Shown piece after piece: positions 16,276-25,885 of a stretch of DNA of 64,000 nt. The translations under genes were made by a program, and so were the position numbers. This stretch comes from an uncultured Erythrobacter sp. (GTDB lineage: Bacteria > Pseudomonadota > Alphaproteobacteria > Sphingomonadales > Sphingomonadaceae): contig CANKYI010000001.1 in NCBI GenBank assembly GCA_947488085.1, positions 1,621,928 through 1,685,927 of the forward strand. Reading direction: 5' to 3'. The notes below the pieces were generated by a model. The model saw nothing but the letters and a program-made list of their open reading frames with translations, ran no database searches and was not told the DNA's origin. Position 1 is the stretch's first letter. Each line of letters begins with the position of its first letter.

Positions 16276-17727
16276 ATGGCTCAAGCGGAAACGCTCCCTG
16301 ATTCCGATATGGAAACGACTCAAACACGCGTCGTTATGCTGATCGATGATGAGCCTGCACAAAGTAGGTTGATCACCGCCATCGCCGCCCGCGAAGGCTG
16401 GCGCACTGTTGTGGCCAGCGACGCCGAAACAGCGATTGCTATGCTGGGCACGCGCGAAGGGATGCAGCTGTCTGCCATCCTGCTCGACCAGTGGGTGCCG
16501 GGCGATGATGCCTGCACTCTGATTGCAGAACTAAAAGAACGTCGCCCTGCGCTGCCGATACTGATGCTGACAACCAGCGCTTCTCCGCTCTTGGCTGTCG
16601 AAGCAATGCGTGCGGGGGCAAGTGACTACCTCGTTAAACCGGTCTCTCCCGATCGTCTGATGGAGGCGTTGCGCTCTGTCACGACACGCGAAGCACCCCG
16701 CGACGAACTGGCCCCGCTGACCGAGAAAATGTCAGCAACCCTCGATTTCGACGCGATGATTGGCACTGCGCCGACTTTCCGCACCGCCTTGGCTCAAGCA
16801 GCAAAGGCCGCACGCGGGCATGGCCATGCTTTGATAGAAGGGGAAAGCGGCACCGGCAAAGAGATGCTGATGCGCGCCATGCACGCCGCATCACCGCGTT
16901 CAAAAGACCCGCTGCGCATCATCAACATCGCCAGTGTTCCGCCCAACTCTATCGAGTCCGTCCTGTTCGGACACGAACCCAACGCTTTTCCCGGCGCATT
17001 CGACCGCCAGATCGGCGCGTTGCAACATTGCGATGGCGGCACATTGGTGCTGGACGAAGTCGACCGACTGAACACCGCCGTGCAACAACGCCTGCACGAA
17101 GCGATCGAGACCGGCATTGTCCGTCCCGTCGGTGCAAGCCACGGTTTCCGCGTCGATGTGCGGCTATTGTCAGCAAGCAATATGAGCCTGTCCCAATTGG
17201 TCGCAGGCAGTCTTTTTGAAGCTGAGCTGGCGCAATTGCTCGGTGCAACGCGCATCACATTGCCGCCTTTGCGAGATCGTACTGGTGATATTCCAGCTCT
17301 TACCCGCCATTTCCTTGGCCGCATTGGTGAACAGCCGGGCTTAACGCACCTATCAGTGTCGGACACCGCACTCGCACTGCTTTCCGCGTTTGATTGGCCG
17401 GGCAATGTCCGCCAATTGCAATCGGTACTGTTCCGCGCGGCAGTTTACTGCGAAGGCGCTACGCTTACGGCTGACAGCTTCCCGCAATTGTCCGAAATGC
17501 TCGGCGAACTTGAAGCGGGTGGTGCAAGTTCGCACGACGGCGTTGGCATCATGCTTTACACCGAAGACGGCAATCTGCGCCCACTCGAAGAGATCGAGGC
17601 AGACGTCATCCGCCTTGCCATCGGTCATTATCGCGGACGTATGACTGAAGTTGCACGGCGATTGGGCATTGGCCGATCGACCCTGTATCGCAAGCTTTCC
17701 GACCTTGGAATTGACAACGCTGCGTAA
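16276..17727 (+). CDS. NtrC-like response regulator with degenerate sigma-54 loop
   Basis: A 483-residue protein with three domains. The receiver (residues about 17-130) has the acidic pocket DDE, the phosphorylation site Asp71 (LLDQW) and Lys121. The AAA+ domain has Walker A EGESGTGKE (about 188) and Walker B GGTLVLDEVD (about 254). The C-terminus is a Fis-type helix-turn-helix (MTEVARRLGIGRSTLYRKL). The GAFTGA loop that contacts sigma-54 is replaced by NAFPGA (236-241), so it may not open sigma-54 promoters. The 267-base gap upstream holds a GTTAA-N5-TTAAC repeat (16022-16036) and a small hairpin (16045-16060). No sensor kinase is adjacent. Confidence 0.88.
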   Translation: MAQAETLPDSDMETTQTRVVMLIDDEPAQSRLITAIAAREGWRTVVASDAETAIAMLGTREGMQLSAILLDQWVPGDDACTLIAELKERRPALPILMLTTSASPLLAVEAMRAGASDYLVKPVSPDRLMEALRSVTTREAPRDELAPLTEKMSATLDFDAMIGTAPTFRTALAQAAKAARGHGHALIEGESGTGKEMLMRAMHAASPRSKDPLRIINIASVPPNSIESVLFGHEPNAFPGAFDRQIGALQHCDGGTLVLDEVDRLNTAVQQRLHEAIETGIVRPVGASHGFRVDVRLLSASNMSLSQLVAGSLFEAELAQLLGATRITLPPLRDRTGDIPALTRHFLGRIGEQPGLTHLSVSDTALALLSAFDWPGNVRQLQSVLFRAAVYCEGATLTADSFPQLSEMLGELEAGGASSHDGVGIMLYTEDGNLRPLEEIEADVIRLAIGHYRGRMTEVARRLGIGRSTLYRKLSDLGIDNAA

Positions 17728-17858
17728 TGCGAGCAGTTTGAACGCTCAGTTGGGAGCAAGTTTAATGAACAAGAGCAACCGTTAATCGGAACAACGCTTT
17801 TCTGGCACAGCGCGATTGCTGCGCCCAATGTTCATACTTGAATTCCTGAGGTCCCTTT

Positions 17859-18638
17859 ATGTCTAGATTGAATGGCGCGATCTGCGTCGTAACCGGCGGC
17901 GCGCGTGGTATTGGCGAGGCTGTCTGCGCAGCCTTCGTTGCCGAAGGCGCAACTGTTATCCTTACCGATATTGATGCCGCCGCTGGCCAAGCCGCAGCTG
18001 ATCGTTTGGGCTGCCAATTCATCACTCTTGATGTGCGTGAAGAAAGCGATTGGGAAGCGCTTGCCACCCAAGTTCCCAAAGCCGATGTCGTCGTCAACAA
18101 TGCCGGTGTGACCGGTTTCGAAGAAGCGATGCGACCGCACGATCCTGAACACGCTTCGCTGGAAGACTGGCGCGCAGTGCATGCGGTCAACAATGACGGA
18201 ACGTTCCTTGGCTGCCGCTATGCGCTTCGAGCGATGCGAGCGGCGGGTACCGGGTCGATCATCAACGTGTCGTCCCGCTCCGGCCTTGTCGGCATACCGG
18301 GCGCTGCTGCCTATGCGGCCTCCAAGGCTGCCATCCGTAATCACTCCAAATCGGTCGCGCTTTATGCGGCGCAGCAGGGTTGGAGTGTCCGGTGCAATTC
18401 CGTGCATCCCGCCGCAGTGCTGACCCCCATCTGGGAGCCAATGCTGGGCGATGGTCCTGACCGAGAGGCGAATATGGCTGCGCTGGTCGCGGACACGCCG
18501 CTCAAGCGGTTCGGAACACCCGAGGAGGTCGCGGCTATGTGCGTCTTCCTAGCCAGCGATGACAGCGCCTATATGACCGGCAGCGAGCTTACCGTGGATG
18601 GTGGCTTGCTGGCGGGATCAGCTGCCTCACCGGGATAG
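17859..18638 (+). CDS. Short-chain dehydrogenase/reductase
   Basis: A 259-residue classical SDR. It has the cofactor loop [11 protein letters not shown] (residues 11-21), the NNAG motif, the catalytic Ser in [11 protein letters not shown] and the YAASK active-site pair, and the C-terminal [12 protein letters not shown]. Asp in the TDID segment after beta-strand 2 suggests NAD rather than NADP. The substrate is not known; cyclopentanol- and 3-alpha-hydroxysteroid-type enzymes share this architecture. It is convergent with the phosphatase, six bases apart, and has its own start region after the regulator gene. Confidence 0.9.
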   Translation: MSRLNGAICVVTGGARGIGEAVCAAFVAEGATVILTDIDAAAGQAAADRLGCQFITLDVREESDWEALATQVPKADVVVNNAGVTGFEEAMRPHDPEHASLEDWRAVHAVNNDGTFLGCRYALRAMRAAGTGSIINVSSRSGLVGIPGAAAYAASKAAIRNHSKSVALYAAQQGWSVRCNSVHPAAVLTPIWEPMLGDGPDREANMAALVADTPLKRFGTPEEVAAMCVFLASDDSAYMTGSELTVDGGLLAGSAASPG

Positions 18639-18644
18639 GGGCAA

Positions 18645-19832
18645 TTACCAGCTCACGGTTCGGGTGACGCGCTCTTCGCCTTCGACTGCACCGCGCAAGG
18701 ATATGGTGAAGTTGCGCGTTGCCCAATCGATCTCGACCAGACCAAAGTTCTCCTCTGAGATGAAGTCGGTGAGGCGCTTGGCGTCCGGCTCACGCGCGGT
18801 GTTTCGTTCGGTGCTCGAAAAGGAGTAATTGAGCGAGGAACTGGTCAGCTCCCAAACGCGCTCACCCTTCGTCTCTGGTGTCACATCGGAGTAGATGCCG
18901 CCTGCGTGACGATCACCGGACAGCATCACCATCCCGCTCTCTGCGCGATTGGCGAGCATCTCATAAAGCCGCGCGCGTTCCGCCGGTAGCTGTTCCCAGC
19001 TTTCGTAATCATGCGCATCGGTGATGATCTGGATTGATGAGACGATGATCCGCAAATCCGCCGGTTTCGCCAGTTCCTGTTGCAACCACTCCCACTGCGC
19101 ATTGCCGAGCATGGTCTTGCTCTCATCGTCGCTGGGCACATAGGGGCCGAGCGGTGGGCGGTTCATTGTGTATTCCATCCGGTCAAAGTCAGACCGGAAG
19201 TAGCGAGTATCCAGCATGATCACCTGCGTGCGCTGACCCTCGATGCCGAAGGTGCGGCTTTCATAGATGCCAGGGCGCGAGCGGACCTCATCCGACGCGC
19301 TCCAGAACGTCTCATAGATCGTCTCTGACCAGCGGCGCGGAGCGAAATTTGCGCCGCCATCGTTAAAGCCAAAATCGTGATCGTCCCATGTTACCATCAT
19401 CGGCACCTGCGCACGAAACTCGCCCAATTCGGGCGTCGTTGCCTGGACTCGATATGCTTCGCGCAGTGATGTCAGAGCCAAGTCGCCTGACCAGCCATTA
19501 TCGCCGTAATTGTTGTCGCCGATGAACAGAAACAGGTCCGGGTTCGTCTCTGCGATGACGCCCCAATAATCCTGCGGGCGCAGCTGGTGGTTGCAGCTAC
19601 CAAAGGCGAGCCGTGTGATGACGCTTTCCGGCGCAAGCGAAGCATTGGCAGGCGCAACCGGCAGGCCAACGCTTTCCTCCAGCTTCGCATAGTATGGCGC
19701 AAGCAGCTCTTCTGGCGTCAGGCTGACCCCGTGATCCGCAAGCGCAGTTTCCCTATGCGCATCGGCCATCAAAGGCGCTGTCGCCAAACCAGCGGCGGCG
19801 GTGCCAAGTGTGAGCAGTGAGAGAGTGCGCAT
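18645..19832 (-). CDS. PhoD-like alkaline phosphatase D family protein
   Basis: A 395-residue exported metallophosphatase. ATG at 19832 (AGGAG upstream) gives a signal peptide ending ADA; the frame is open for 82 more codons, but those overlap folP and look unlike protein. Metal-binding segments are visible: FGSCNHQLRP, FIGDNNYGDNGW, TWDDHDFGFNDGG and MLSGDRHAGGIY. PhoD-type enzymes release phosphate from phosphodiesters and monoesters in the periplasm, using Ca and Fe in Bacillus. The Tat twin-arginine signal often found in this family is missing, so export is probably by Sec. Confidence 0.9.
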   Translation of the reverse strand: MRTLSLLTLGTAAAGLATAPLMADAHRETALADHGVSLTPEELLAPYYAKLEESVGLPVAPANASLAPESVITRLAFGSCNHQLRPQDYWGVIAETNPDLFLFIGDNNYGDNGWSGDLALTSLREAYRVQATTPELGEFRAQVPMMVTWDDHDFGFNDGGANFAPRRWSETIYETFWSASDEVRSRPGIYESRTFGIEGQRTQVIMLDTRYFRSDFDRMEYTMNRPPLGPYVPSDDESKTMLGNAQWEWLQQELAKPADLRIIVSSIQIITDAHDYESWEQLPAERARLYEMLANRAESGMVMLSGDRHAGGIYSDVTPETKGERVWELTSSSLNYSFSSTERNTAREPDAKRLTDFISEENFGLVEIDWATRNFTISLRGAVEGEERVTRTVSW

Positions 19833-19887
19833 TGGGGGTGGTCTCCTGAATTGGTTGGCCGCTATGTGCCGCGCCTTAGTGACGGTA

Positions 19888-21006
19888 TCAAGTCGGCAAT
19901 TGGGCAAAGTCGGTAAGCGCCGCATCGCGCAATCCCCGCCACACATTGCGAGCCTGCACCGTCTCCGCCACATCATGGACGCGAAGGATGTGAACACCCG
20001 CCTCCATCCCGCGAACGGCCAGCGCGAGTGATCCGCCCATCCGCCGATGCGCAGGCTCCTCATTCGACAGCGCTCCAATCATCCGCTTGCGACTGGCACC
20101 CAATAGCAGCGGTGATCCAAGCGCGTGGAACAGCGGCAGCGCGTTGAGCAGAGCAAGGTTATCGCTGAGCGACTTGCCAAAGCCGATGCCAGGATCGAGC
20201 AGTATGCGCTCCTCTGCAATGCCGCCCGCTATTGCATTCGCGCGCTGAGCGTGCAGCATGTCGAACACTTCGCTGACCACATCCGCATAGTCGCCGCCCT
20301 CATGAAGATCCTCGCCCGTACCCGGCGCGTGCATCAACACGACCGGACAGCCAGCACTCGCAACCAAGCCGAGCGAGCGCGGGTCATAGCGCAACGCGGA
20401 GACATCGTTCGCGAGATGCGCGCCCTTCCCCAAAGCCGCCTCAAGCACGCCAGCGCGGCGTGTATCGACACTGATCGCAGCGCCCATATTGGCGCAGTAC
20501 TCGACCGCAGGGATCACCCGCTCAATCTCATCGCCTTCCCATGTTGCCGCGCCGCCGGGCCGCGTGCTCTCGCCACCAATGTCGATAATCGCTGCGCCCG
20601 CTTCCAGCATCGCTGCGGCGTGGGCTTGGCCCGCTTCGGGGCGTTCGAGGAACTCGCCGCCATCGCTGAAACTGTCCGGCGTCACATTCAGCACGCCCAT
20701 GATCTGCGGCTGGTCAAGCCGCACTGTGCGCTCTCCCAGCTGAAGCGGCGCGTGGACCAGCTGCAGGTTCGCCCATTGCCGCTCTGCCTCGCTGGCAAGC
20801 GCACCACCTAGCTCGCTCAGAGCCTCCGCTGCATCGGCAAGGCCAAAAACGCGGCGGTGGACCACAGCCCCGCCCTCTCTCACGACCAGTGCGAAGCGGT
20901 TGGCATAGACCATCGAACCTGCCAACCGAATCGCTCCTGGCCCGTCCCCTTGCGAAGCGACCTGCGGGCTGTCGCTAAGCCCGATCGGGTGGAGATAGAC
21001 GCTCAT
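19888..21006 (-). CDS. folP: Dihydropteroate synthase
   Basis: A 372-residue protein. It joins p-aminobenzoate to the pterin diphosphate in folate synthesis. The family signature IMGVLNVTPDSFSDGGEF starts near residue 103; GAAIIDIGGESTRPGG, ILLDPGIGFGKS and GASRKRMIG follow in the usual order. About 100 residues precede the core domain, longer than in E. coli and in line with sphingomonad homologues. No neighbouring folate gene is present. Confidence 0.95.
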   Translation of the reverse strand: MSVYLHPIGLSDSPQVASQGDGPGAIRLAGSMVYANRFALVVREGGAVVHRRVFGLADAAEALSELGGALASEAERQWANLQLVHAPLQLGERTVRLDQPQIMGVLNVTPDSFSDGGEFLERPEAGQAHAAAMLEAGAAIIDIGGESTRPGGAATWEGDEIERVIPAVEYCANMGAAISVDTRRAGVLEAALGKGAHLANDVSALRYDPRSLGLVASAGCPVVLMHAPGTGEDLHEGGDYADVVSEVFDMLHAQRANAIAGGIAEERILLDPGIGFGKSLSDNLALLNALPLFHALGSPLLLGASRKRMIGALSNEEPAHRRMGGSLALAVRGMEAGVHILRVHDVAETVQARNVWRGLRDAALTDFAQLPT

Positions 21007-21172
21007 CAGGCGGTTCTCAGTGGGCTCAAGGGTGATTTGCGAGTCATCCTGAACGGTTTAGCGTCACGACCGCATGTGGGACAGTGCGAGCTCCCGATCT
21101 TTGCACATGATCGCTTGGATCCACGCGACCCCAGAGAAATGATCAACGCTTGAAGTTAAGCAAATGCCGTCA

Positions 21173-21200
21173 TTGACTACGTATGTAAACTACCTACTAT
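21173..21200 (+). promoter_or_regulatory. Possible sigma-70-type promoter for the serine hydrolase
   Basis: TTGACT (21173-21178), a 16-base spacer and TACTAT (21195-21200) form a fair -35/-10 pair. It lies 30 bases upstream of the ATT proposed as start and is followed by a strong ribosome site (AGGAGG, 21220-21225). The 224-base gap between folP and this gene otherwise shows no feature. Confidence 0.4.
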
Positions 21201-21230
21201 CCCGTCCAATACAGGGGCCAGGAGGCAGCT

Positions 21231-22685
21231 ATTCTCAAACCATTCCAATTTGCGGTTCTTGCCGCTCTATCGGCGTCGGGCAGCCTATTGTTGCTCGATA
21301 AGAGCCATGCAGCCACAAACGCATCTACTCAAGCGGAACCCTTCGAATACGAACTCGCCCCTGTCCTTAGAGTCGAAGGCGACACCAACGAAGCAAAAAC
21401 AATGTCCGAGCACGCAGAGCAGCTAGGAGTGCCCGCGGCTGCCTTTGCGGTTTATAAAAATGGCGCGTTGATCCACCAAGAATATACCGGCGAAGGCATC
21501 GGGCCGAACAGTATGTTTCAGGGCGCATCGCTCGCCAAATCTATCTCTGCCGCAACGATAGTGACCTTGGCTGAGCAGCATGACATCAGTCTAGATGAGG
21601 ATATATCCGCCCACATCACCAGTTTCGATCTGACCACACTCGAAGGCTATGAGGCACCTGTCACCTTGCGAGAATTGCTGTCACATTCGTCACAAGCCAA
21701 TGTCTCTGGATTTCAAGGGTATCCTCAATCGGCGGAGCTACCGACCAATGTCCAAGTCATCCTAGGATCCGAGATTACCAATTCCGACCGTGTCGCTTTC
21801 ACTCAACCAGCCGGGAAATATTACTATTCTGGTGGCGGCTTTCAGATCGCTCAGGCTTTTGCAGAAGATGTTTCGGGCAAGCCATTCGATCAATTGGCGC
21901 AGGAATTGATTTTCGCTCCATTGGGTATGGACAAGACAATGTTCCGAACAGTCATGGACCCTGACACAGTCAGCCCTCTCGTCCCGGTATCCGGTTTCGA
22001 AAATCGAGGCCCGGTGGATGGTGGCTGGCACAATTACCCCGAATTGGCGACCGCTGGCTTGTGGACGACAGCGACCGATTTCGCAAAATTCATCACTGCA
22101 ATCATGGCGGCGGCAGATGGTGATGAGAATGCCGGTATTCCTCCGTCAGTTGCCCGAGAGATGCTGACCAAAGTGGTCGATTTGAATCCCTATCGTTCTT
22201 ATGGACTTGGACTTGGCCTCATACTCGCAGAAGACGGCAGCATCCAAACCTTTGAACATCACGGCCGAAATGTGGGCTTTCGCGTCAGCTTCAGCGCCTT
22301 TCCAAAGGATCGCGCACTTTCAATCATGCTGACTAACCATCCAAAGGGTTTGCAACTGGCAACTGAGACCCATCGCGGTGTCGGTTTAAACTTTGGCTAT
22401 GTAGATCCTGCCGTGCGCACGATCACACCTGTACCAATAAGCGAGGATCTGCGAGCGCAATGCATCGGGGTCTACACGGCCGCAGATGAGGAAGCTGCAA
22501 CGGTCGAATTGCTCGAAGACGATGGCAAAGTCATCTTCCGGGATGAAGATGGCGACTACCCTCTGATCCCCACCGGTGAGGGGCAATTCATATACGTTCC
22601 GCTTGGCATCACCTTCACCTGTGAGGCTTCGGGTGATGGAACCGTCCTGTCATACGGTTCATCGAACAGGTTTATCAAGCAATAG
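21231..22685 (+). CDS. Serine hydrolase / class C beta-lactamase-like protein, probable ATT start
   Basis: A penicillin-binding-protein-like hydrolase. The nucleophile motif SLAK (Ser-x-x-Lys) lies in FQGASLAKSISAA, the second motif is YYSGGG and the third HHGRNVG. The nearest TTG is at 21288, but it would cut a typical signal peptide in half. Starting at ATT 21231 gives a complete signal (KPFQFAVLAALSASG, then SHAA) and places AGGAGG exactly five bases ahead. No ATG or GTG exists between the in-frame stop at 21186 and 21288. So either ATT is the true start, or the ATG has mutated. Role: exported esterase or peptidase, substrate unknown. Confidence 0.85.
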   Translation: MLKPFQFAVLAALSASGSLLLLDKSHAATNASTQAEPFEYELAPVLRVEGDTNEAKTMSEHAEQLGVPAAAFAVYKNGALIHQEYTGEGIGPNSMFQGASLAKSISAATIVTLAEQHDISLDEDISAHITSFDLTTLEGYEAPVTLRELLSHSSQANVSGFQGYPQSAELPTNVQVILGSEITNSDRVAFTQPAGKYYYSGGGFQIAQAFAEDVSGKPFDQLAQELIFAPLGMDKTMFRTVMDPDTVSPLVPVSGFENRGPVDGGWHNYPELATAGLWTTATDFAKFITAIMAAADGDENAGIPPSVAREMLTKVVDLNPYRSYGLGLGLILAEDGSIQTFEHHGRNVGFRVSFSAFPKDRALSIMLTNHPKGLQLATETHRGVGLNFGYVDPAVRTITPVPISEDLRAQCIGVYTAADEEAATVELLEDDGKVIFRDEDGDYPLIPTGEGQFIYVPLGITFTCEASGDGTVLSYGSSNRFIKQ

Positions 22686-22715
22686 ACCAGCCTCAACTGG
22701 GCCAGTTAGATCGCG

Positions 22716-22749
22716 AAAAAAGGGCCGCGCATCGCTGCACGGCCCCCTT
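22716..22749 (-). terminator. Rho-independent terminator for the outer-membrane protein gene
   Basis: On the minus strand GGGCCG and CGGCCC arms (22740-22745 with 22722-22727) enclose GC-rich loop sequence and are followed by six T residues (22716-22721). It lies 20 bases past the stop of the OMP gene at 22770. On the plus strand the stem is followed by CCTTCTT, so it may also weakly end the serine hydrolase message. Confidence 0.8.
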
Positions 22750-22769
22750 CTTAGTCATTCAGTGTGACG

Positions 22770-23555
22770 TTACTGTCCGAACTTGACCCGCACACCAGCA
22801 GTGATCAGCGATTGCGCGCTCTCAACTTCCAATGTCGCAGGCAGCAAAGTCAGCGGAACCTCCGCATCGTCGGTTCGATCGCGATAGGTGTATTGACCGA
22901 ACAGCTCGACACCATCGGTGACGGCATAGCTCGCGCCGGCCATCAACTGATAGGCGACACCGCCATCATCATCATCGGCCACCGCAACGCCCGATGGCGA
23001 ATAGTCGACATCGGTCCATTGATAGCCGATCCCAGCGCCGACATAGGGGCTGAACCCGCTGCCAGTTTGCAAGTCGTAAAAGACATTACCGAACAGGCCG
23101 AAATTGCTGACGCTGCCTTGGCCATCGGCCAAAACATCGCCGACCAATGGGTTGGCCGCATCGGCTGCACCGCGAGTCAAAACGGCAGAATCAACGCCAT
23201 CCAGTACCGCGCCGCCAACCGTTAGGTTGCTGTGCGTGTCGACATCATATTCCGAATATGCGCCTTCCAGCTCCACGCGAAAGCCATTGTCAAAGGCGTA
23301 ACCAACTTGGCCGCCCAGTGCGAAGCCATTGTCGAACTCTGTGTCCCAGGCCAGCTCCGTTTCGGCAGGGATCGATCCAAAATCGGGGGTCGCTGGCACT
23401 TCGGCTTCAAACTCTCCGCTGTTTGAGCTGTCTTCAGGCAGAGCGATACCACCGCTCACGCCGACATAGGGTCCATCCGCCATAGCGGCAGAAGGTATCG
23501 CGGCGAGCGCAATAGCTGCACCGCTAAGGGTGAAAATGTGACGGGGTGTAATCAT
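22770..23555 (-). CDS. Outer-membrane beta-barrel protein (OmpA/porin-like surface protein)
   Basis: A 261-residue protein with a signal peptide (cleavage after MADG region, about residue 26). The mature part alternates Gly and aromatic residues in the pattern of an eight-stranded barrel, starting GPYVGVSGGIALPED and ending with ITAGVRVKFGQ, whose penultimate aromatic fits the C-terminal barrel signal. SPYVGAGIGYQWTDVDY is the usual mid-barrel motif of this family. The loops are rich in Asp/Ser. A terminator follows the stop. Function is probably structural or adhesive; no periplasmic OmpA domain is present. Confidence 0.87.
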   Translation of the reverse strand: MITPRHIFTLSGAAIALAAIPSAAMADGPYVGVSGGIALPEDSSNSGEFEAEVPATPDFGSIPAETELAWDTEFDNGFALGGQVGYAFDNGFRVELEGAYSEYDVDTHSNLTVGGAVLDGVDSAVLTRGAADAANPLVGDVLADGQGSVSNFGLFGNVFYDLQTGSGFSPYVGAGIGYQWTDVDYSPSGVAVADDDDGGVAYQLMAGASYAVTDGVELFGQYTYRDRTDDAEVPLTLLPATLEVESAQSLITAGVRVKFGQ

Positions 23556-23731
23556 GTGTTCCTCGCATTGTTAATGCCCCCAAATCATGTGGTGTGCATG
23601 ACGAACAAGGGGACAATTGCGAGGCAGAACATGAACGTAAGCTGCTGATATCAGACGCGGTCGTTGCGTGTGAGTTGACCCGTTTCCAGCCGTGGATGAT
23701 CAGTCAAAGATGTGCGGGAAATGCGACGAAA

Positions 23732-24901
<1,170 letters not shown>

Positions 24902-24906
24902 CTAAG

Positions 24907-25084
24907 TTATCCACAGGGATGAGTCCTCAGCGACCCTGCGTCAAGCGATTAGATTTTCGAGGCTTATGGTTAATGCTTAGTAAACAAGCACAAGTCAGAT
25001 GCAGAACGAAACGTGACCCCACACAATGTTGAGTCCGCATCCAGCTCGGCGACTCCAGATATGGTGGTGTTGCATTGAGGACTC
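24907..25084 (-). promoter_or_regulatory. ccrM upstream region: DnaA box, CtrA-like site and GANTC cluster
   Basis: Within 224 bases before ccrM (starts 24874, minus) I see: a perfect DnaA box TTATCCACA (24907-24915); a CtrA-like TTAA-N7-TAAA (24970-24984, one mismatch to TTAA-N7-TTAA); and four GANTC sites (24921-24925, 25031-25035, 25051-25055, 25080-25084). Four sites in 164 bases is well above the chance rate of one per 256. In Caulobacter ccrM is activated by CtrA and its leader carries GANTC sites. Confidence 0.6.
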
Positions 25085-25098
25085 AGTGGGAGAGCTGA

Positions 25099-25806
25099 TT
25101 AATACCAGCCGATATTCGTCCCGAAAATTTCCTTGTGACGTTCCCAAGCTGCTTCACCAATGCACATTGAGCCGAGATAATGCGACATGGTGATCACTTT
25201 GCGCATTAGATCCTCGTACGCTTCACCATGCGCGTTGACCTCGTTCCAGCCGAAGTTTTGTTCGACATGAACCTTTTCCATCAGCCCCGCGATGGGCGCA
25301 TAGGCTTCATCCAGCAGCCGTTCGATTTCATCGATCAAACCGTCTGGATAAGCGCCGGGATGCTGGGGAAGCCCCAAAACCGCGCTGCTATGCTCGTCGT
25401 CAGCCAGCAGCATCTGGTTCCACGCGCCCGGCGCCCAAAGCGCGCAGCGCATGGCTAGCACTTCGCCGAAACGACCATTCCACAATTCCCACGGCAACAT
25501 CGCATAGGGCGCGACTTTTGCGCCTTCCGGCAGTTGCGTATTCACTTGATCGATAAAGGCGCGTTGTTTGCTGAATTCCTCTTCGAAACGCGCATCGGCG
25601 CTTTCCTGAGTGGGGCGCTGATTGATCTCGCTTTCGGGATCGATGCCGTTTTCACGCAGAGTTTCACCCGCTTCGGTCTCCCAGATTTCGTCGGGAAACA
25701 CGCGCTGCGGCACTTCGCTCACAACCGCTTCGCGCTCTGCGAGCTCCTTTGCGTTGATCGCGCGCTTTCTGCCGAATGCTGGACGTTCAAACCCCATTAC
25801 CTTCAC
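25099..25806 (-). CDS. Conserved hypothetical protein
   Basis: A 235-residue soluble protein with a basic N-terminus (FERPAFGRKRAINAKE), a charged and acidic middle and an aromatic C-terminus ending FGTNIGWY. No signal peptide, no membrane segment and no motif I recognise. Tryptophan-rich stretches (LPWELWNGRFGE and LWAPGAWNQML) point to a compact folded domain. The codon pattern is like that of the neighbours. It lies upstream of ccrM on the same strand with a 224-base gap between, so it is a separate unit. Confidence 0.7.
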   Translation of the reverse strand: MKVMGFERPAFGRKRAINAKELAEREAVVSEVPQRVFPDEIWETEAGETLRENGIDPESEINQRPTQESADARFEEEFSKQRAFIDQVNTQLPEGAKVAPYAMLPWELWNGRFGEVLAMRCALWAPGAWNQMLLADDEHSSAVLGLPQHPGAYPDGLIDEIERLLDEAYAPIAGLMEKVHVEQNFGWNEVNAHGEAYEDLMRKVITMSHYLGSMCIGEAAWERHKEIFGTNIGWY

Positions 25807-25885
25807 TCCGAACCTTTGTTCCGGGAAAGTCCAATAAGATCAGCAATCTAAATTTGGGTTAAGCCTGACAAAATCGCGCGATCAC

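Noticed and set aside
17799..17820. Sigma-54-like TGGCAC ... TTGCT before the SDR gene
   Set aside because: Spacing between GG and GC is 12, not 10, so it is not a proper -24/-12 element.
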